From assembly GCF_900156065.1 (NCBI RefSeq), contig NZ_FTNF01000010.1, positions 186,001-250,000 of the forward strand: a DNA stretch of 64,000 nt. Direction: 5' to 3'. Source of the DNA: Micromonospora avicenniae (GTDB lineage: Bacteria; Actinomycetota; Actinomycetes; Mycobacteriales; Micromonosporaceae). Positions within the stretch are counted from its first letter, which is position 1, and the number at the start of each line of letters is the position of its first letter. The notes under the pieces are model-generated. The model worked only from the letters and a program-made list of their open reading frames with translations, searched no databases and was not told where the DNA came from. Below, one piece after another: positions 6,349 to 15,365 of this stretch. Both the position numbers and the translations under genes were made by a program.

Positions 6349-7677
6349 TCAGCCGACGATGCGGACCGGCCCGCAACCGAAGAAGGTGAAGGTGCCGGCC
6401 GGGTCGGTGAACTTGCCGATCAGGCAGCCTTCGGTGTCGCCGGGTGCGAAGCCGCCGTCGGCGGCGCGGAAGTGCAGGACGGCGTCGAGGTCGGCGTCCC
6501 GGGTCCGCTCGTCCAACTCGTAGCTGCGCTCGTCGTGCCGCCGGTTGTGCGTCTCGGTGGCGCCGCCGCCGTCGAGCACCACCGCCCGGTTCCCGAAGCG
6601 GGCGGTCGTGGCGACGACGGTCCGGGCGTCGAAGGCGAGCGGGTTGCCGTACTCGCCCGCCGCCGTGGTGAGCACCGCCAGGGGCGTGTTGTTCCCGCCG
6701 GCGCCCAGGTTGATGCTGTTCGGGTCGCCGCCGGGCTTGATGTTGACGGTGACCGGCACCGCGCAGTCGATGGTGTGGGTCGTGGACCTGGTGTTGTTCG
6801 CGGCCACCAGGTCGACGTCGGCCGGGTGGGTGGTCGCCACCGTGGCGGTGAAGGTGACGGTGTGCTGGCCCGGCGTGTCGCACCGCACGGTCCACTGGTC
6901 GGACTCGGTGACGTCGGCGCCGACCGCGACGCCGGGCAGCGTCGCCGTCCGGGTGGCCGGGGTCACCGTCACACCCGATCCGGCCGTCGCCGTCGTGGTG
7001 AGTGCCGCGTCCGCCGGGCCGTCGGGGCCGTTGTTGGTCACGACGGTGCCGACGGTGATCGTGGCATCCTTCCCGACGAGGCCGATCGGCGGTGCGGCGG
7101 TCACGGCGACCGCCTCGACCGCGAGGTCGGCCCGGAGGCAGTCCTCGTCGTCGGGGTGGGCCAGGCAGAAGTCGTGGATCGCGTCGGTGAGGTCGGCTCG
7201 TACGATCTCGTCGGCGGCCGCGATGTCGGTGACGACGATGGTGGTCGCGTCCCGGTCGAACGGGGCGATCCAACGTCCCGACGCGTGCGGGTTGAGCCGG
7301 CGGGTCTCACCGCCGCCGGGTGCCTCCTCGCCCAGCTCCCACATCGGGTGCCAGTCGTTGAAGGTGCCGATCAGGTCGCCCGACCCGCCGAGCACGTCCA
7401 CCTTGGACAGCGGTGGCGCGCCCAGGTGGGAGGGGGCACGCTCGTCGACCACCTGGATGTCGGTGACCGTGGCGTTGGCGCGGCCGTTGAACGACGCCCG
7501 TACGACTATCGACTTGGCCTCGTCCGCCGCGGCGTCGGCGGCGAAGTCGGGGATCGGTTGGATCGTCGGGTCGTTGGCGGGATCCGAGAGGGCCGGGGCC
7601 CCGGCCCAGAGCGCCACGCCGACCGCGACCGGTAGCAGCCACCAGGCCAGGCGGCGGGAGTTGGTTGTCATGCGCAT
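6349..7677 (-). CDS. Secreted protein with CARDB-like domain, function unknown
   Basis: About 442 aa. RRLAWWLLPVAVGVALWAGAPALS is a signal peptide. The middle (VTAAPPIGLVGKDATITVGTVVTNNGPDGPADA...) reads like a CARDB/DUF11 beta-sandwich used as an extracellular adhesion or linker module. The C-terminal part, VTVNIKPGGDPNSINLG followed by an ARFGNRAV segment, is a pattern seen repeatedly in secreted bacterial proteins. Three in-frame ATGs (7686, 7677, 7671) compete; 7677 and 7671 both have a purine-rich site 9 nt upstream. It follows the M64-type peptidase by 13 bp, so the two are probably co-transcribed and co-secreted. Confidence 0.75.
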   Translation of the reverse strand: MRMTTNSRRLAWWLLPVAVGVALWAGAPALSDPANDPTIQPIPDFAADAAADEAKSIVVRASFNGRANATVTDIQVVDERAPSHLGAPPLSKVDVLGGSGDLIGTFNDWHPMWELGEEAPGGGETRRLNPHASGRWIAPFDRDATTIVVTDIAAADEIVRADLTDAIHDFCLAHPDDEDCLRADLAVEAVAVTAAPPIGLVGKDATITVGTVVTNNGPDGPADAALTTTATAGSGVTVTPATRTATLPGVAVGADVTESDQWTVRCDTPGQHTVTFTATVATTHPADVDLVAANNTRSTTHTIDCAVPVTVNIKPGGDPNSINLGAGGNNTPLAVLTTAAGEYGNPLAFDARTVVATTARFGNRAVVLDGGGATETHNRRHDERSYELDERTRDADLDAVLHFRAADGGFAPGDTEGCLIGKFTDPAGTFTFFGCGPVRIVG

Positions 7678-7690
7678 CGTCCTCATCCCC

Positions 7691-9259
7691 TCAGCACTTC
7701 GCGCCGCGGCACTCGGCGAAGTACCACTCGATGCGTCTGGTGTCGGCCGCCTGGGCGGTGGTGTTGTCCACCATCAGGTCGTTCGTGGCCGGGTCGGAGA
7801 CCGACCAGTCGAAGTCGTCCCAGTTCTCGATCTCTTCCTCGAACTCCCGGCAGTCCGAGGCGGTCCGGCCGAGGTCGGGTGCGTCGTCGGCGCAGTCCTC
7901 CGGCTCGTCGTAGACGTTGGGGTAGACGTCCTGCTGGTAGTAGCCGCCGTCGCAGCAGTACTCGTCGGCGAGCCCGAACGGACGGTGCCCGGACTCGTGG
8001 CGGATCGTGCTGAAGCTGGTGTTCTCGCCGGAGAAGACGTTCGAGCCGCCCATCGCGCAGTCGCGGAACGAGTCCACGTGCACCACCATCACGCTGTCGG
8101 CCCAGCCCGAGTCGGGTACGACGTGGTCGCAGCCGTCCTCGGCCGGGTCGGCCTGGCCGGTGCCGACCTGGAGCCAGAAGTTCATCGCGTCCTGGTGCAC
8201 GAGGAACGGGTCGTAGCTGTAGAACGAGTTGTAGATGATCTGCTGCACGTCCGACTGGAACTGCGGGTCGGCGGCGCCGTTGTAGTCGTCGGAGTCGCCG
8301 ACGAACACCCAGTCCACCCGGCTGTAGGTGCTGCCGGTGTAGAGCACCGGGACCTCGTCGCCGGCGCCGGCGGTCGCCGCCACCGACCGCCATCCGGTGA
8401 AGATGGGGACGCTGTCGTCGACGCCGCGGCAGCCGTAGCTGAAGCTGCCCCCGCCGGTGATGGTGTGGTTGTACGTGAGGGTGAGCGAGTTGGCCGTGCT
8501 CACGTCCGGGGCGGTGCGATCGTTGACCCAGATCTCGAGCGTGTCGGCCCGCGCTGGGGTGAGCGCGCCGTCGAGGAACTCCGCGGTGATGGTGACGGTG
8601 TCGCCGACCTGCGGGAAGAGCGGTGTGTGCATGCAGCGAATCCGGATGCCCGGGGCGGCCGGAGGTTCGGTCACCTCGACCCGCAGCCGGATGGAGGCCG
8701 ACTCGTCGGGCGTTCCGGTGCTGGTGAACACGCCGCAGCCGCCGTTCAGGTCGCCGCTCACCGTGCAGGCGTTGAGGTCGACCGTGAAGCTGAGCGACTG
8801 GTCGGTGTCGTCGTCGTTGTCCGTGGGGTCGTCCGGGTCGTCGCCGTCGGGATCGAGGTCGGCGAAGTCGTCGTCGAATCGGAGGAAGCCGTCCTCGTCG
8901 CGGATCTCCAGGTAGATCGGGACGGTGCCGCTGGAGAGGGCCACCTGCTTGGAGAACTCCCAGTTCGGTTCGATCGTGTAGGTGTCCTCGAACGGGTCGC
9001 TGGCCGGGGTGTCCTCGTTGTTGAACGACTCTCCGGCGATCTCCACGTAGCTGTAGAAGTCGGGGTCCTCGCCGAAGTCGTGGCCTTCGACGCGCTCGAC
9101 GGTCACCCGGACCGTCATGTTGAGATCGGCCGCCGCCGCCGGGCTGCTGAGCACCAGGACGGGCAGCAACGCGCTGACGAGTACCGGGACGACGGGTATC
9201 GCCCCCAGACGTCGCCGCCAGCCCACGGCGGGCTCGGCGGCGTACACCACTTTGGTCAT
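7691..9259 (-). CDS. Secreted zinc peptidase resembling family M64
   Basis: 522 aa. A signal peptide ending SSPAAAAD is followed by an acidic domain with an Asp-rich patch (DPDGDDPDDPTDNDDD, possible calcium site) and an Ig-like part. The zinc motif HESGH is at residues ~421-425, followed by RPFGLADEY. This HExGH...GLADEY arrangement matches the IgA-peptidase M64 family, whose members cleave extracellular proteins. The cysteine-rich C-terminus (EYCC, CADD, DCRE, AECRGAKC) suggests disulfides. ATG 9259 is chosen because GAGG lies 5 nt upstream; the ORF extends further without homology. Likely operon with the next gene. Confidence 0.85.
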   Translation of the reverse strand: MTKVVYAAEPAVGWRRRLGAIPVVPVLVSALLPVLVLSSPAAAADLNMTVRVTVERVEGHDFGEDPDFYSYVEIAGESFNNEDTPASDPFEDTYTIEPNWEFSKQVALSSGTVPIYLEIRDEDGFLRFDDDFADLDPDGDDPDDPTDNDDDTDQSLSFTVDLNACTVSGDLNGGCGVFTSTGTPDESASIRLRVEVTEPPAAPGIRIRCMHTPLFPQVGDTVTITAEFLDGALTPARADTLEIWVNDRTAPDVSTANSLTLTYNHTITGGGSFSYGCRGVDDSVPIFTGWRSVAATAGAGDEVPVLYTGSTYSRVDWVFVGDSDDYNGAADPQFQSDVQQIIYNSFYSYDPFLVHQDAMNFWLQVGTGQADPAEDGCDHVVPDSGWADSVMVVHVDSFRDCAMGGSNVFSGENTSFSTIRHESGHRPFGLADEYCCDGGYYQQDVYPNVYDEPEDCADDAPDLGRTASDCREFEEEIENWDDFDWSVSDPATNDLMVDNTTAQAADTRRIEWYFAECRGAKC

Positions 9260-9689
9260 ACGGACCTCATTCGAGCAGGTGGCCCGGATCCCGGGGATCG
9301 GGCTGCGACGGGAAGAATGCCTGGTGGGACGGGTAGGCACGTCGGAGCGTATGCGTCGGGTGACCGGCTCATTCCGTACAGTCAGCTACCGGATAGGCGC
9401 CCGGGCGGGGTGCGGACGAGCGGTGGACGGGCCGGTGAACGTCCGCCGTGGACGGTGAACCGGTCGATGTCTGCCGGGTCTCCCGGCGGTCGGTCGGGGG
9501 TGACCGAACGGTCGCTCGACGCGGCTCCCGGCCCGCCAAATGACATGGAAAGTACCCGTGACGTTACGAGATTGTTTCCAAGGTAACGGCTGGGTTGCGG
9601 GCGCTTCCGCGTGATCGTTCGTCGCTCCTACCTTTCGGCCACCGTCACCATCCGCGTGACGGCCGGCACACGACGTGGAGGACAACGAC
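9260..9689. other. 430-bp divergent intergenic region between two secreted protease genes
   Basis: No supported gene. Near the subtilisin side, CGTTAC and GTAACG form an inverted repeat with 15 bp between them (about 9563-9589). It must hold the promoters for the M64-type peptidase (minus) and the subtilisin (plus), but I see no convincing -35/-10 pair. Confidence 0.5.
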
Positions 9690-12600
9690 GTGCCAGAACC
9701 GAACGTGCAGAGGTCCGGGCGCACCGTGCGCGGGGTCGGCCTGCTGGCCGCCGCGGCACTGGTGGCGGCGAGCCTGACGAGCGTGGCGGGAGGTGCCGCC
9801 GCGGCCGCGCCGACCAGCAGCGGCGGGCCGACGGCCCGGTACCTCGTCCAGCTCGACGAGCAGCCGCTGGCGACCTACACCGGCGGCGTGGCCGGGATCG
9901 CGGCGACCAGGCCGGCCCGGGGCGGCAAGCTCGACAAGAACTCCGGGAACGCCACCGCCTACCGGGAGCACCTGCGCCGCAAGCGCACGGACGTGCTCAA
10001 GGGCGTGGGTGTCACGGCACAGCCCCGGGTCACGATGGAGACGGCGTTCAACGGCTTCGTGACGGAGTTGACCGGGCCGCAGGCGGCCCGGCTGCGCGCC
10101 ACCCGCGGCGTACGCGCGGTGTACGCGGACCGCAGGGTGCACGCACTCACCTCGCACACCCCCGACTACCTGGGCCTGACCGGGCGCGGTGGGGTGTGGC
10201 AGCAGCAGTTCGGCGACGTCGGGCACGCCGGCGAAGGCATGATCATCGGGGTCATCGACAGCGGTTTCTGGCCGGAGAGCGCGAGCTTCGCGCCGCTGCC
10301 CACCCCGCGCCCGGACCAGGCGGTCATCGACGCCAAGTGGAAGGGCACCTGCGACGTCGGTGTCGAGGCGGCCGTCACCTGCAACAACAAGGTGATCGGG
10401 GCGCGCTGGTACAACGACAGCGGGATCGCCGACGCGTTCCCCGACGACTTCCTCTCGCCTCGCGACCGGAACGGTCACGGCACCCACACGGCCAGCACCG
10501 CCGCCGGTAACAACGGCGTGCGGGCGACCTCGGGCGGTCGCGACCTCGGCACGATCTCCGGCATGGCGCCGGCCGCCCGGCTCGCGGTCTACAAGGCGCT
10601 GTACGACGACGGCGCCGGCTCGGCGGTCGGCAGTGAGATCGACATCGTGCACGCCATCGACGACGCGGTCGCCGACGGCGTCGACGTGATCAACTATTCG
10701 ATCGGTGACGACAACGAGACCCTCAACGCGATCGACGCGGCGTTCTTCAACGCCGCCGCGGCCGGGGTGTTCGTTTCCGCTGCCGCCGGCAACGCAGGCC
10801 CCACCCCGAGCACCGTCGACAACTCCAGCCCGTGGGTGACTACGGTGGCCGCGACCGCCACCGACCAGCAGTACACCCGCACGCTCACCCTCGGTAACGG
10901 CACCACCGTCGAGGGTGTGGGCATGGGCGAGACGAGTGTCGGGCCGGCACCGCTGGTCACCGCGCGGGACAGCGCGATCGACCCGAACAACACCTACGCC
11001 GCCGAACTCTGCGCCGACGACGTCCTGGACCCGGCCAAGGTCAAGGGCAAGATCGTGATGTGTCTGCGCGGCGAGATCCCGCGCGGCGACAAGAGCATCG
11101 CCGTCGCCCGGGCCGGGGGAGTCGGCATGGTGATGTACAACGACACGCTGAACTCGCTCAACGCCGACGTGCACGCGGTTCCGTCGGTGCACATCAACGA
11201 GGTCGACGCCGCGACGGTCCTCGCGTACGTCGCCGCCGGCAACGCCACGGCGACCATTTCGCCGAGCACCCTGGAGACGGTCGAGGCGCCCTCGGTCGCG
11301 GCGTTCTCCTCGGCCGGTCCGTCGAGGTTGAGCGCCGGCGACCTGCTCAAGCCGGACATCAGCGCCCCGGGCGTGGACGTCGTCGCGGCGTTCTCGCCGT
11401 CGGCGGGTGGTAACGACTTCGCCCTGGAGTCCGGTACCTCGATGGCCGCGCCGCACATCGCCGGCATCGCGGCGCTGGTGCTGGCCAAGCACCCGGACTG
11501 GTCGCCGTCGGCGGTCCGTTCGGCGCTGATGACCAGCGCGGTCGACCGTACCGACAAGGGCAACCCGATCAAGATCGGCACGTACGACGCCAGCCCGCTG
11601 AACTACGGTGCCGGTGAGGTGCGGCCCGGTGGCGCGTTCGATCCGGGACTGGTCTACGACTCCAACCCGCAGGACTGGCTGCAGTACCTGTGCGGGCTGG
11701 ACGCGGACCGGGCCAGTGAGACCGGGGCGAACGTGGAGGGCTGCGACGAGATCGGCGCGATCGACACCGTCCAGTTGAACTACCCGTCGATCGCCCTGGG
11801 CCGGATGGTCGGCAAGCAGAAGGTCACCCGTACCGTCACCAACGTCAGCGACCGGACCAGCACGTACACCGCGTCGGTCGAGTCGCCCGCGGGTTACCAG
11901 GTGAAGGTCACCCCGGCCAAGCTGACCGTCCGCCCCGGCGAGACGGCCCGCTTCACGGTCGAGGTCACCAACAGCGGCGGCGCGTTCGACACCTGGGCCG
12001 ACGGCGCGCTGACCTGGCACGACCAGTACCGGCACGACGTACGGGTCCCGCTGGTCGTGCACAACAGTGGGCTGATCGCCCCCGACTCGATCACCGGTTC
12101 CGGCACCTGGGGCAGCGTCAAGATCGCCACCGAGGCCGGCTACCAGGGCAAGCTGGTCGCTCAGCTCACCGGGTTGACCGCCGGCACCAGCAACGCGGTC
12201 ACGCTGCGCGGCGAGGGAGCCTCGTGGGACTGGTCCTCGCTGGACAACCTGCCGAACCCGCTGCCCGCGTCGATGTACCGCAGCACGCTGCACGTACCGG
12301 CCGGCACCCGTGACCCGCACGTGCTGGTGACCTCGCAGCTGCCCGCCTGCTCGGCCATCGACTGGGACGACGAGGAGGGGGTGATGGCGTGCACCGAGTA
12401 CAGCGTCTACGTCTACGACACCGCCGGCAAGTTCGTCACCGCCACGGTCAGCTCCCGCCGCGGCGCCAAGGTGGACCTGCCGGCCGCCGGGGACTACGTC
12501 CTCGTCGTCGAGCAGGGGTTCGTGGAGAACCTGCCCGCGGATCAGGACGGCGTCGGGTACACCGTCACCACCTACCTGCCGGGCGCGCCGGGCAGCTCCA

Positions 12601-12770
12601 CCGGCAAGCTCACCATCGATCCGAAGCAGCGCACGGTCCAGCCGGGCGCGAAGGCGAACCTGACGCTGCGGTGGTCCGGCCTCGAGCCGGGGGTCCGCTA
12701 CGTCGGGCAGCTGGAGTTCCGCAACGGTGACGGTCCGCTCAAGACCGTGCCGATCACCGTCGAGTCCTGA
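9690..12770 (+). CDS. Secreted subtilisin-like serine protease (S8) with PA and Fn3-like domains
   Basis: 1026 aa from the GTG at 9690, which has GGAGG 8 nt upstream (an earlier in-frame GTG at 9675 overlaps that site). Order: signal peptide (residues 5-40), I9 inhibitor propeptide (~50-155, starting ARYLVQLDEQPLATY), S8 catalytic domain with Asp190 (GVIDSGFWPES), His263 (NGHGTHTAST), Asn368 (AAAGNAGPT) and Ser584 (GTSMAAPHIAG), a protease-associated insert at ~420-530, then a C-terminal Fn3-like region as in plant-type subtilases. The enzyme is exported, self-processed and probably degrades external protein. It has its own strong terminator. Confidence 0.97.
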   Translation: MPEPNVQRSGRTVRGVGLLAAAALVAASLTSVAGGAAAAAPTSSGGPTARYLVQLDEQPLATYTGGVAGIAATRPARGGKLDKNSGNATAYREHLRRKRTDVLKGVGVTAQPRVTMETAFNGFVTELTGPQAARLRATRGVRAVYADRRVHALTSHTPDYLGLTGRGGVWQQQFGDVGHAGEGMIIGVIDSGFWPESASFAPLPTPRPDQAVIDAKWKGTCDVGVEAAVTCNNKVIGARWYNDSGIADAFPDDFLSPRDRNGHGTHTASTAAGNNGVRATSGGRDLGTISGMAPAARLAVYKALYDDGAGSAVGSEIDIVHAIDDAVADGVDVINYSIGDDNETLNAIDAAFFNAAAAGVFVSAAAGNAGPTPSTVDNSSPWVTTVAATATDQQYTRTLTLGNGTTVEGVGMGETSVGPAPLVTARDSAIDPNNTYAAELCADDVLDPAKVKGKIVMCLRGEIPRGDKSIAVARAGGVGMVMYNDTLNSLNADVHAVPSVHINEVDAATVLAYVAAGNATATISPSTLETVEAPSVAAFSSAGPSRLSAGDLLKPDISAPGVDVVAAFSPSAGGNDFALESGTSMAAPHIAGIAALVLAKHPDWSPSAVRSALMTSAVDRTDKGNPIKIGTYDASPLNYGAGEVRPGGAFDPGLVYDSNPQDWLQYLCGLDADRASETGANVEGCDEIGAIDTVQLNYPSIALGRMVGKQKVTRTVTNVSDRTSTYTASVESPAGYQVKVTPAKLTVRPGETARFTVEVTNSGGAFDTWADGALTWHDQYRHDVRVPLVVHNSGLIAPDSITGSGTWGSVKIATEAGYQGKLVAQLTGLTAGTSNAVTLRGEGASWDWSSLDNLPNPLPASMYRSTLHVPAGTRDPHVLVTSQLPACSAIDWDDEEGVMACTEYSVYVYDTAGKFVTATVSSRRGAKVDLPAAGDYVLVVEQGFVENLPADQDGVGYTVTTYLPGAPGSSTGKLTIDPKQRTVQPGAKANLTLRWSGLEPGVRYVGQLEFRNGDGPLKTVPITVES

Positions 12771-12778
12771 CCCACCTC

Positions 12779-12830
12779 CGGCCCGGCGGGCCGGCGACGT
12801 GACCCAGGTCACCGCCGGCCCGCCGGGCCG
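12779..12830. terminator. Large hairpin terminator after the subtilisin gene
   Basis: An 18-bp arm at 12779-12796 pairs exactly with 12813-12830; inside, GTGACC/GGTCAC adds six more pairs after a 2-nt bulge. It starts 9 nt after the stop codon. No U-tract. Confidence 0.8.
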
Positions 12831-12868
12831 TTCCCGGTCGACGCCGAGGTGATCTGCTCGCCATCACG

Positions 12869-15292
12869 GTGACCGGCGGCGGCGAGGACGACGTGCGGGG
12901 CGGCGGGATCACATCCCCGATCCGCCCCGCACGCCTGCGCGGGCCCGTCGAGTTCGTCGGGCGTGCCGCCGAGCTGGCGCTGCTGCGCCGGCTCATCGGC
13001 GCCCCGCCGTGCCTGGTCCTGCTGGAGGGTGAACCCGGCATCGGCAAGAGCCGGTTCGTCCGCGAGCTGCTCGCCACGCTGCCCGGGCGGCACCTGATCG
13101 GCGAGTGCGACGACGTTCCCGAGCCCTTCCCGCTCGGCGTCCTGCTCGACGCCGTCCGGGCGTACGGCGACCGGCTCGGTCCGCTCAACCCGGTGGCCGG
13201 GGCACTCGCTCCGGTGCTGCCCGAACTCACCGACGTGCTCCCCGCCGCGCCACCCCCGCTGACCGACCCGGTGGCGGAGCGGCACCGGCTGCTGCGGGCC
13301 GTCGCCGCGCTGCTCGCCGGGCTGTCTCCCGCGGTACTGGTCCTGGAGGACCTGCACTGGGCGGACCCGGCGACCTGCGAGTTCCTCGCCTACCTGAGCG
13401 GCCACCCGGTGGACGGGCTGGCCGTGGTGCTCACCGCCCGCACACCGGTGCCCGGTGGCAGCACCCCGATCCACGACGCGCTGGCGCGTACGCCACCCGG
13501 GGCGGTCACCCGGGTCCCGCTGGGCCCGCTCGGGGCCGACGACGTACACCGGCTGGCGGCGCGGACACTGCGGCTCGATGAGCCGCCCCAGCAGCTCACC
13601 ACGACCCTGCTCGACCGCACGGCGGGGATCCCGTTCGTGGTCGAGGAGGTGCTGCGTACGCTCGCCGAGCGGGGCGGCGACCCGCTCGCCGACGACAGCG
13701 TCCCGTTCGTCCTGCGCGACGTGCTCCTGTGGCGGCTGCGCCCGCTCGACGAGGGCGCCCGGGAGGTGCTCGGCGCGGCCGCGGTGCTGAGCCTCGCCCC
13801 CGACCCGCGCATCCTCACGGAGGTGCTGGGCCAGGACCGGGCGACCGTCGGCGCGGCGCTGACCGCCGCGCACCGGGCCGGGCTGCTGCACGACGCCGGG
13901 GACGGGCTGCGGTTCCGGCACGACCTGGCCCGGCAGGTCGTGTACGACCTGGTGCCCCGCCAGACCCGCGAGTGGCTGCACCTGCGTATCGCGCGGGTGC
14001 TGGAGCAGAAGCTGCCCCGGCCGGTCGCCCAGCTGGCGTACCACTACCGGCTGGCCGGCAGTGACGCCGACTTCGTCCGCAACGCCGAGGCCGCCGCCGA
14101 CCTGGCCACCGAACGCGGCGACGACGCGACCGCCGCCGGTTTCCTGCTCCAGACGATGGACGTCGCGGAGCTGCCCCGGCCGGTGCGGGTCCGGCTCGCC
14201 GGCAAGTTGGGCCGATCCGCCATCGACGGGCTCAGCCAGGCCACCGCGATCCCGGTGCTGGAACGGCTGCTGGCCGATCGGCGACTGCCACCCGGCGCCC
14301 GGGGCGAGCTGGGCCTGGTGCTCGGCCGGCTGCTGCGCCAGCAGGGGGAGGCGCTGCGCGGGTACACCGAGATCGAGCGGGCGGTGCCGTACCTGCGGAC
14401 GCCGCGCCGTCGGGCGCCGGCCCTCGCGGTGCTGGCGGCCCCCGACACGGTCGTCGGCCGCCACGTCGACGACCACCTGGCCCGGTGCGCGGAGGCCGAG
14501 GCCGCCGCGGCGGCCAGTGGAGACCCGGCCGCGCACCTCGCGGTACGGATCGCCCGCGCCTCGCTGCTGCTGGAACTGGGTGACCCGGCGGCCTGGACGG
14601 TCATCGCCGAGCTGCGCGCCTCCGCGGCGCTTGCCGACCGGCCCCGGGAACACGCGCGGGCCTGCCTGAACTGGGCGCAGGGCGCGCTGCACGCGGGGCA
14701 CCTGGACCGGGCCGCGGCGCTCCTCGCGGCCGGCCGGGAACTGGTCGAGGAGACCGGGTACGAGCGGCTGACCGCTCTCGTCGAGGCGACCGGGCTGTCG
14801 CTGGAGCGGGCCGCCGGACGGTTGGCCGGGCTGGCCGGGCGGCTCGAGCAACTGGTCGCCGCAGCCGAGCGGATGCCGGTCACCCTGCTCGACGCGCGGG
14901 CCGAGCTCGCCACCGTGCTGGCCCGTACGGCCACCGGCCCCGAGATCGGGCGGGCCGAGCGGACGCTGCACGAGGTCGTCGCCACCGCCCAGCGGGTCGG
15001 GGCGATCTGGCCGCTGGTGCAGGCGCTCTCGGCGTTGGCCCGGCTGACTCTCGTCGAGCGACCCGACGAGGCCTCCCGGCACGCGACCGACGCCCTGGTG
15101 CTGGTGCGTGGCAAGGGAATCTGGGCCTGGGCCGCCGAGGCAGTCCTGGTGCTGACCGAGGCGGCGGTGGCGGCGGGCGAGCCGGCGCGAGCGGTAGCCG
15201 TCGTGCGCGAGCTGGCGGCCGGCATCGAGGGGCGCGACGCCCCGGTCGCCGTGGCCGCCCTGCGGCGCTGCCGCGAGCTGATCGGGAGTTGA
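12869..15292 (+). CDS. LAL-type AAA ATPase without recognisable HTH
   Basis: 807 aa. VEFVGRAAELALLRRL leads into Walker A GEPGIGKS (residues 54-61) and Walker B VLVLEDLHWAD (~156-166), the signature of the ATPase module in LuxR-type LAL regulators and related STAND proteins. The remaining ~500 residues are alanine/leucine-rich helical repeats of TPR type. LAL regulators normally end in a LuxR helix-turn-helix; here the C-terminus (ALRRCRELIGS) has none, nor is there an N-terminal DNA-binding or cyclase domain. It may signal through a partner. The GTG at 12893 is a possible shorter start. Confidence 0.88.
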   Translation: MTGGGEDDVRGGGITSPIRPARLRGPVEFVGRAAELALLRRLIGAPPCLVLLEGEPGIGKSRFVRELLATLPGRHLIGECDDVPEPFPLGVLLDAVRAYGDRLGPLNPVAGALAPVLPELTDVLPAAPPPLTDPVAERHRLLRAVAALLAGLSPAVLVLEDLHWADPATCEFLAYLSGHPVDGLAVVLTARTPVPGGSTPIHDALARTPPGAVTRVPLGPLGADDVHRLAARTLRLDEPPQQLTTTLLDRTAGIPFVVEEVLRTLAERGGDPLADDSVPFVLRDVLLWRLRPLDEGAREVLGAAAVLSLAPDPRILTEVLGQDRATVGAALTAAHRAGLLHDAGDGLRFRHDLARQVVYDLVPRQTREWLHLRIARVLEQKLPRPVAQLAYHYRLAGSDADFVRNAEAAADLATERGDDATAAGFLLQTMDVAELPRPVRVRLAGKLGRSAIDGLSQATAIPVLERLLADRRLPPGARGELGLVLGRLLRQQGEALRGYTEIERAVPYLRTPRRRAPALAVLAAPDTVVGRHVDDHLARCAEAEAAAAASGDPAAHLAVRIARASLLLELGDPAAWTVIAELRASAALADRPREHARACLNWAQGALHAGHLDRAAALLAAGRELVEETGYERLTALVEATGLSLERAAGRLAGLAGRLEQLVAAAERMPVTLLDARAELATVLARTATGPEIGRAERTLHEVVATAQRVGAIWPLVQALSALARLTLVERPDEASRHATDALVLVRGKGIWAWAAEAVLVLTEAAVAAGEPARAVAVVRELAAGIEGRDAPVAVAALRRCRELIGS

Positions 15293-15365
15293 GTTCTGCC
15301 GTCGGCAGATCCGCTCACCGTGAACAACGCTCGATCCCCGGCCGGTGACCGGGCAGGGTGGAGCC

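Noticed and set aside
6545..9586. 1013-aa plus-strand open frame
   Set aside because: It is antisense to two genes with signal peptides and a zinc motif; its translation is Val/Gly/Arg-rich without domains, a shadow of GC-rich codon use.
9645..12812. 1055-aa minus-strand open frame
   Set aside because: Antisense to the complete subtilisin gene; no recognisable domain.
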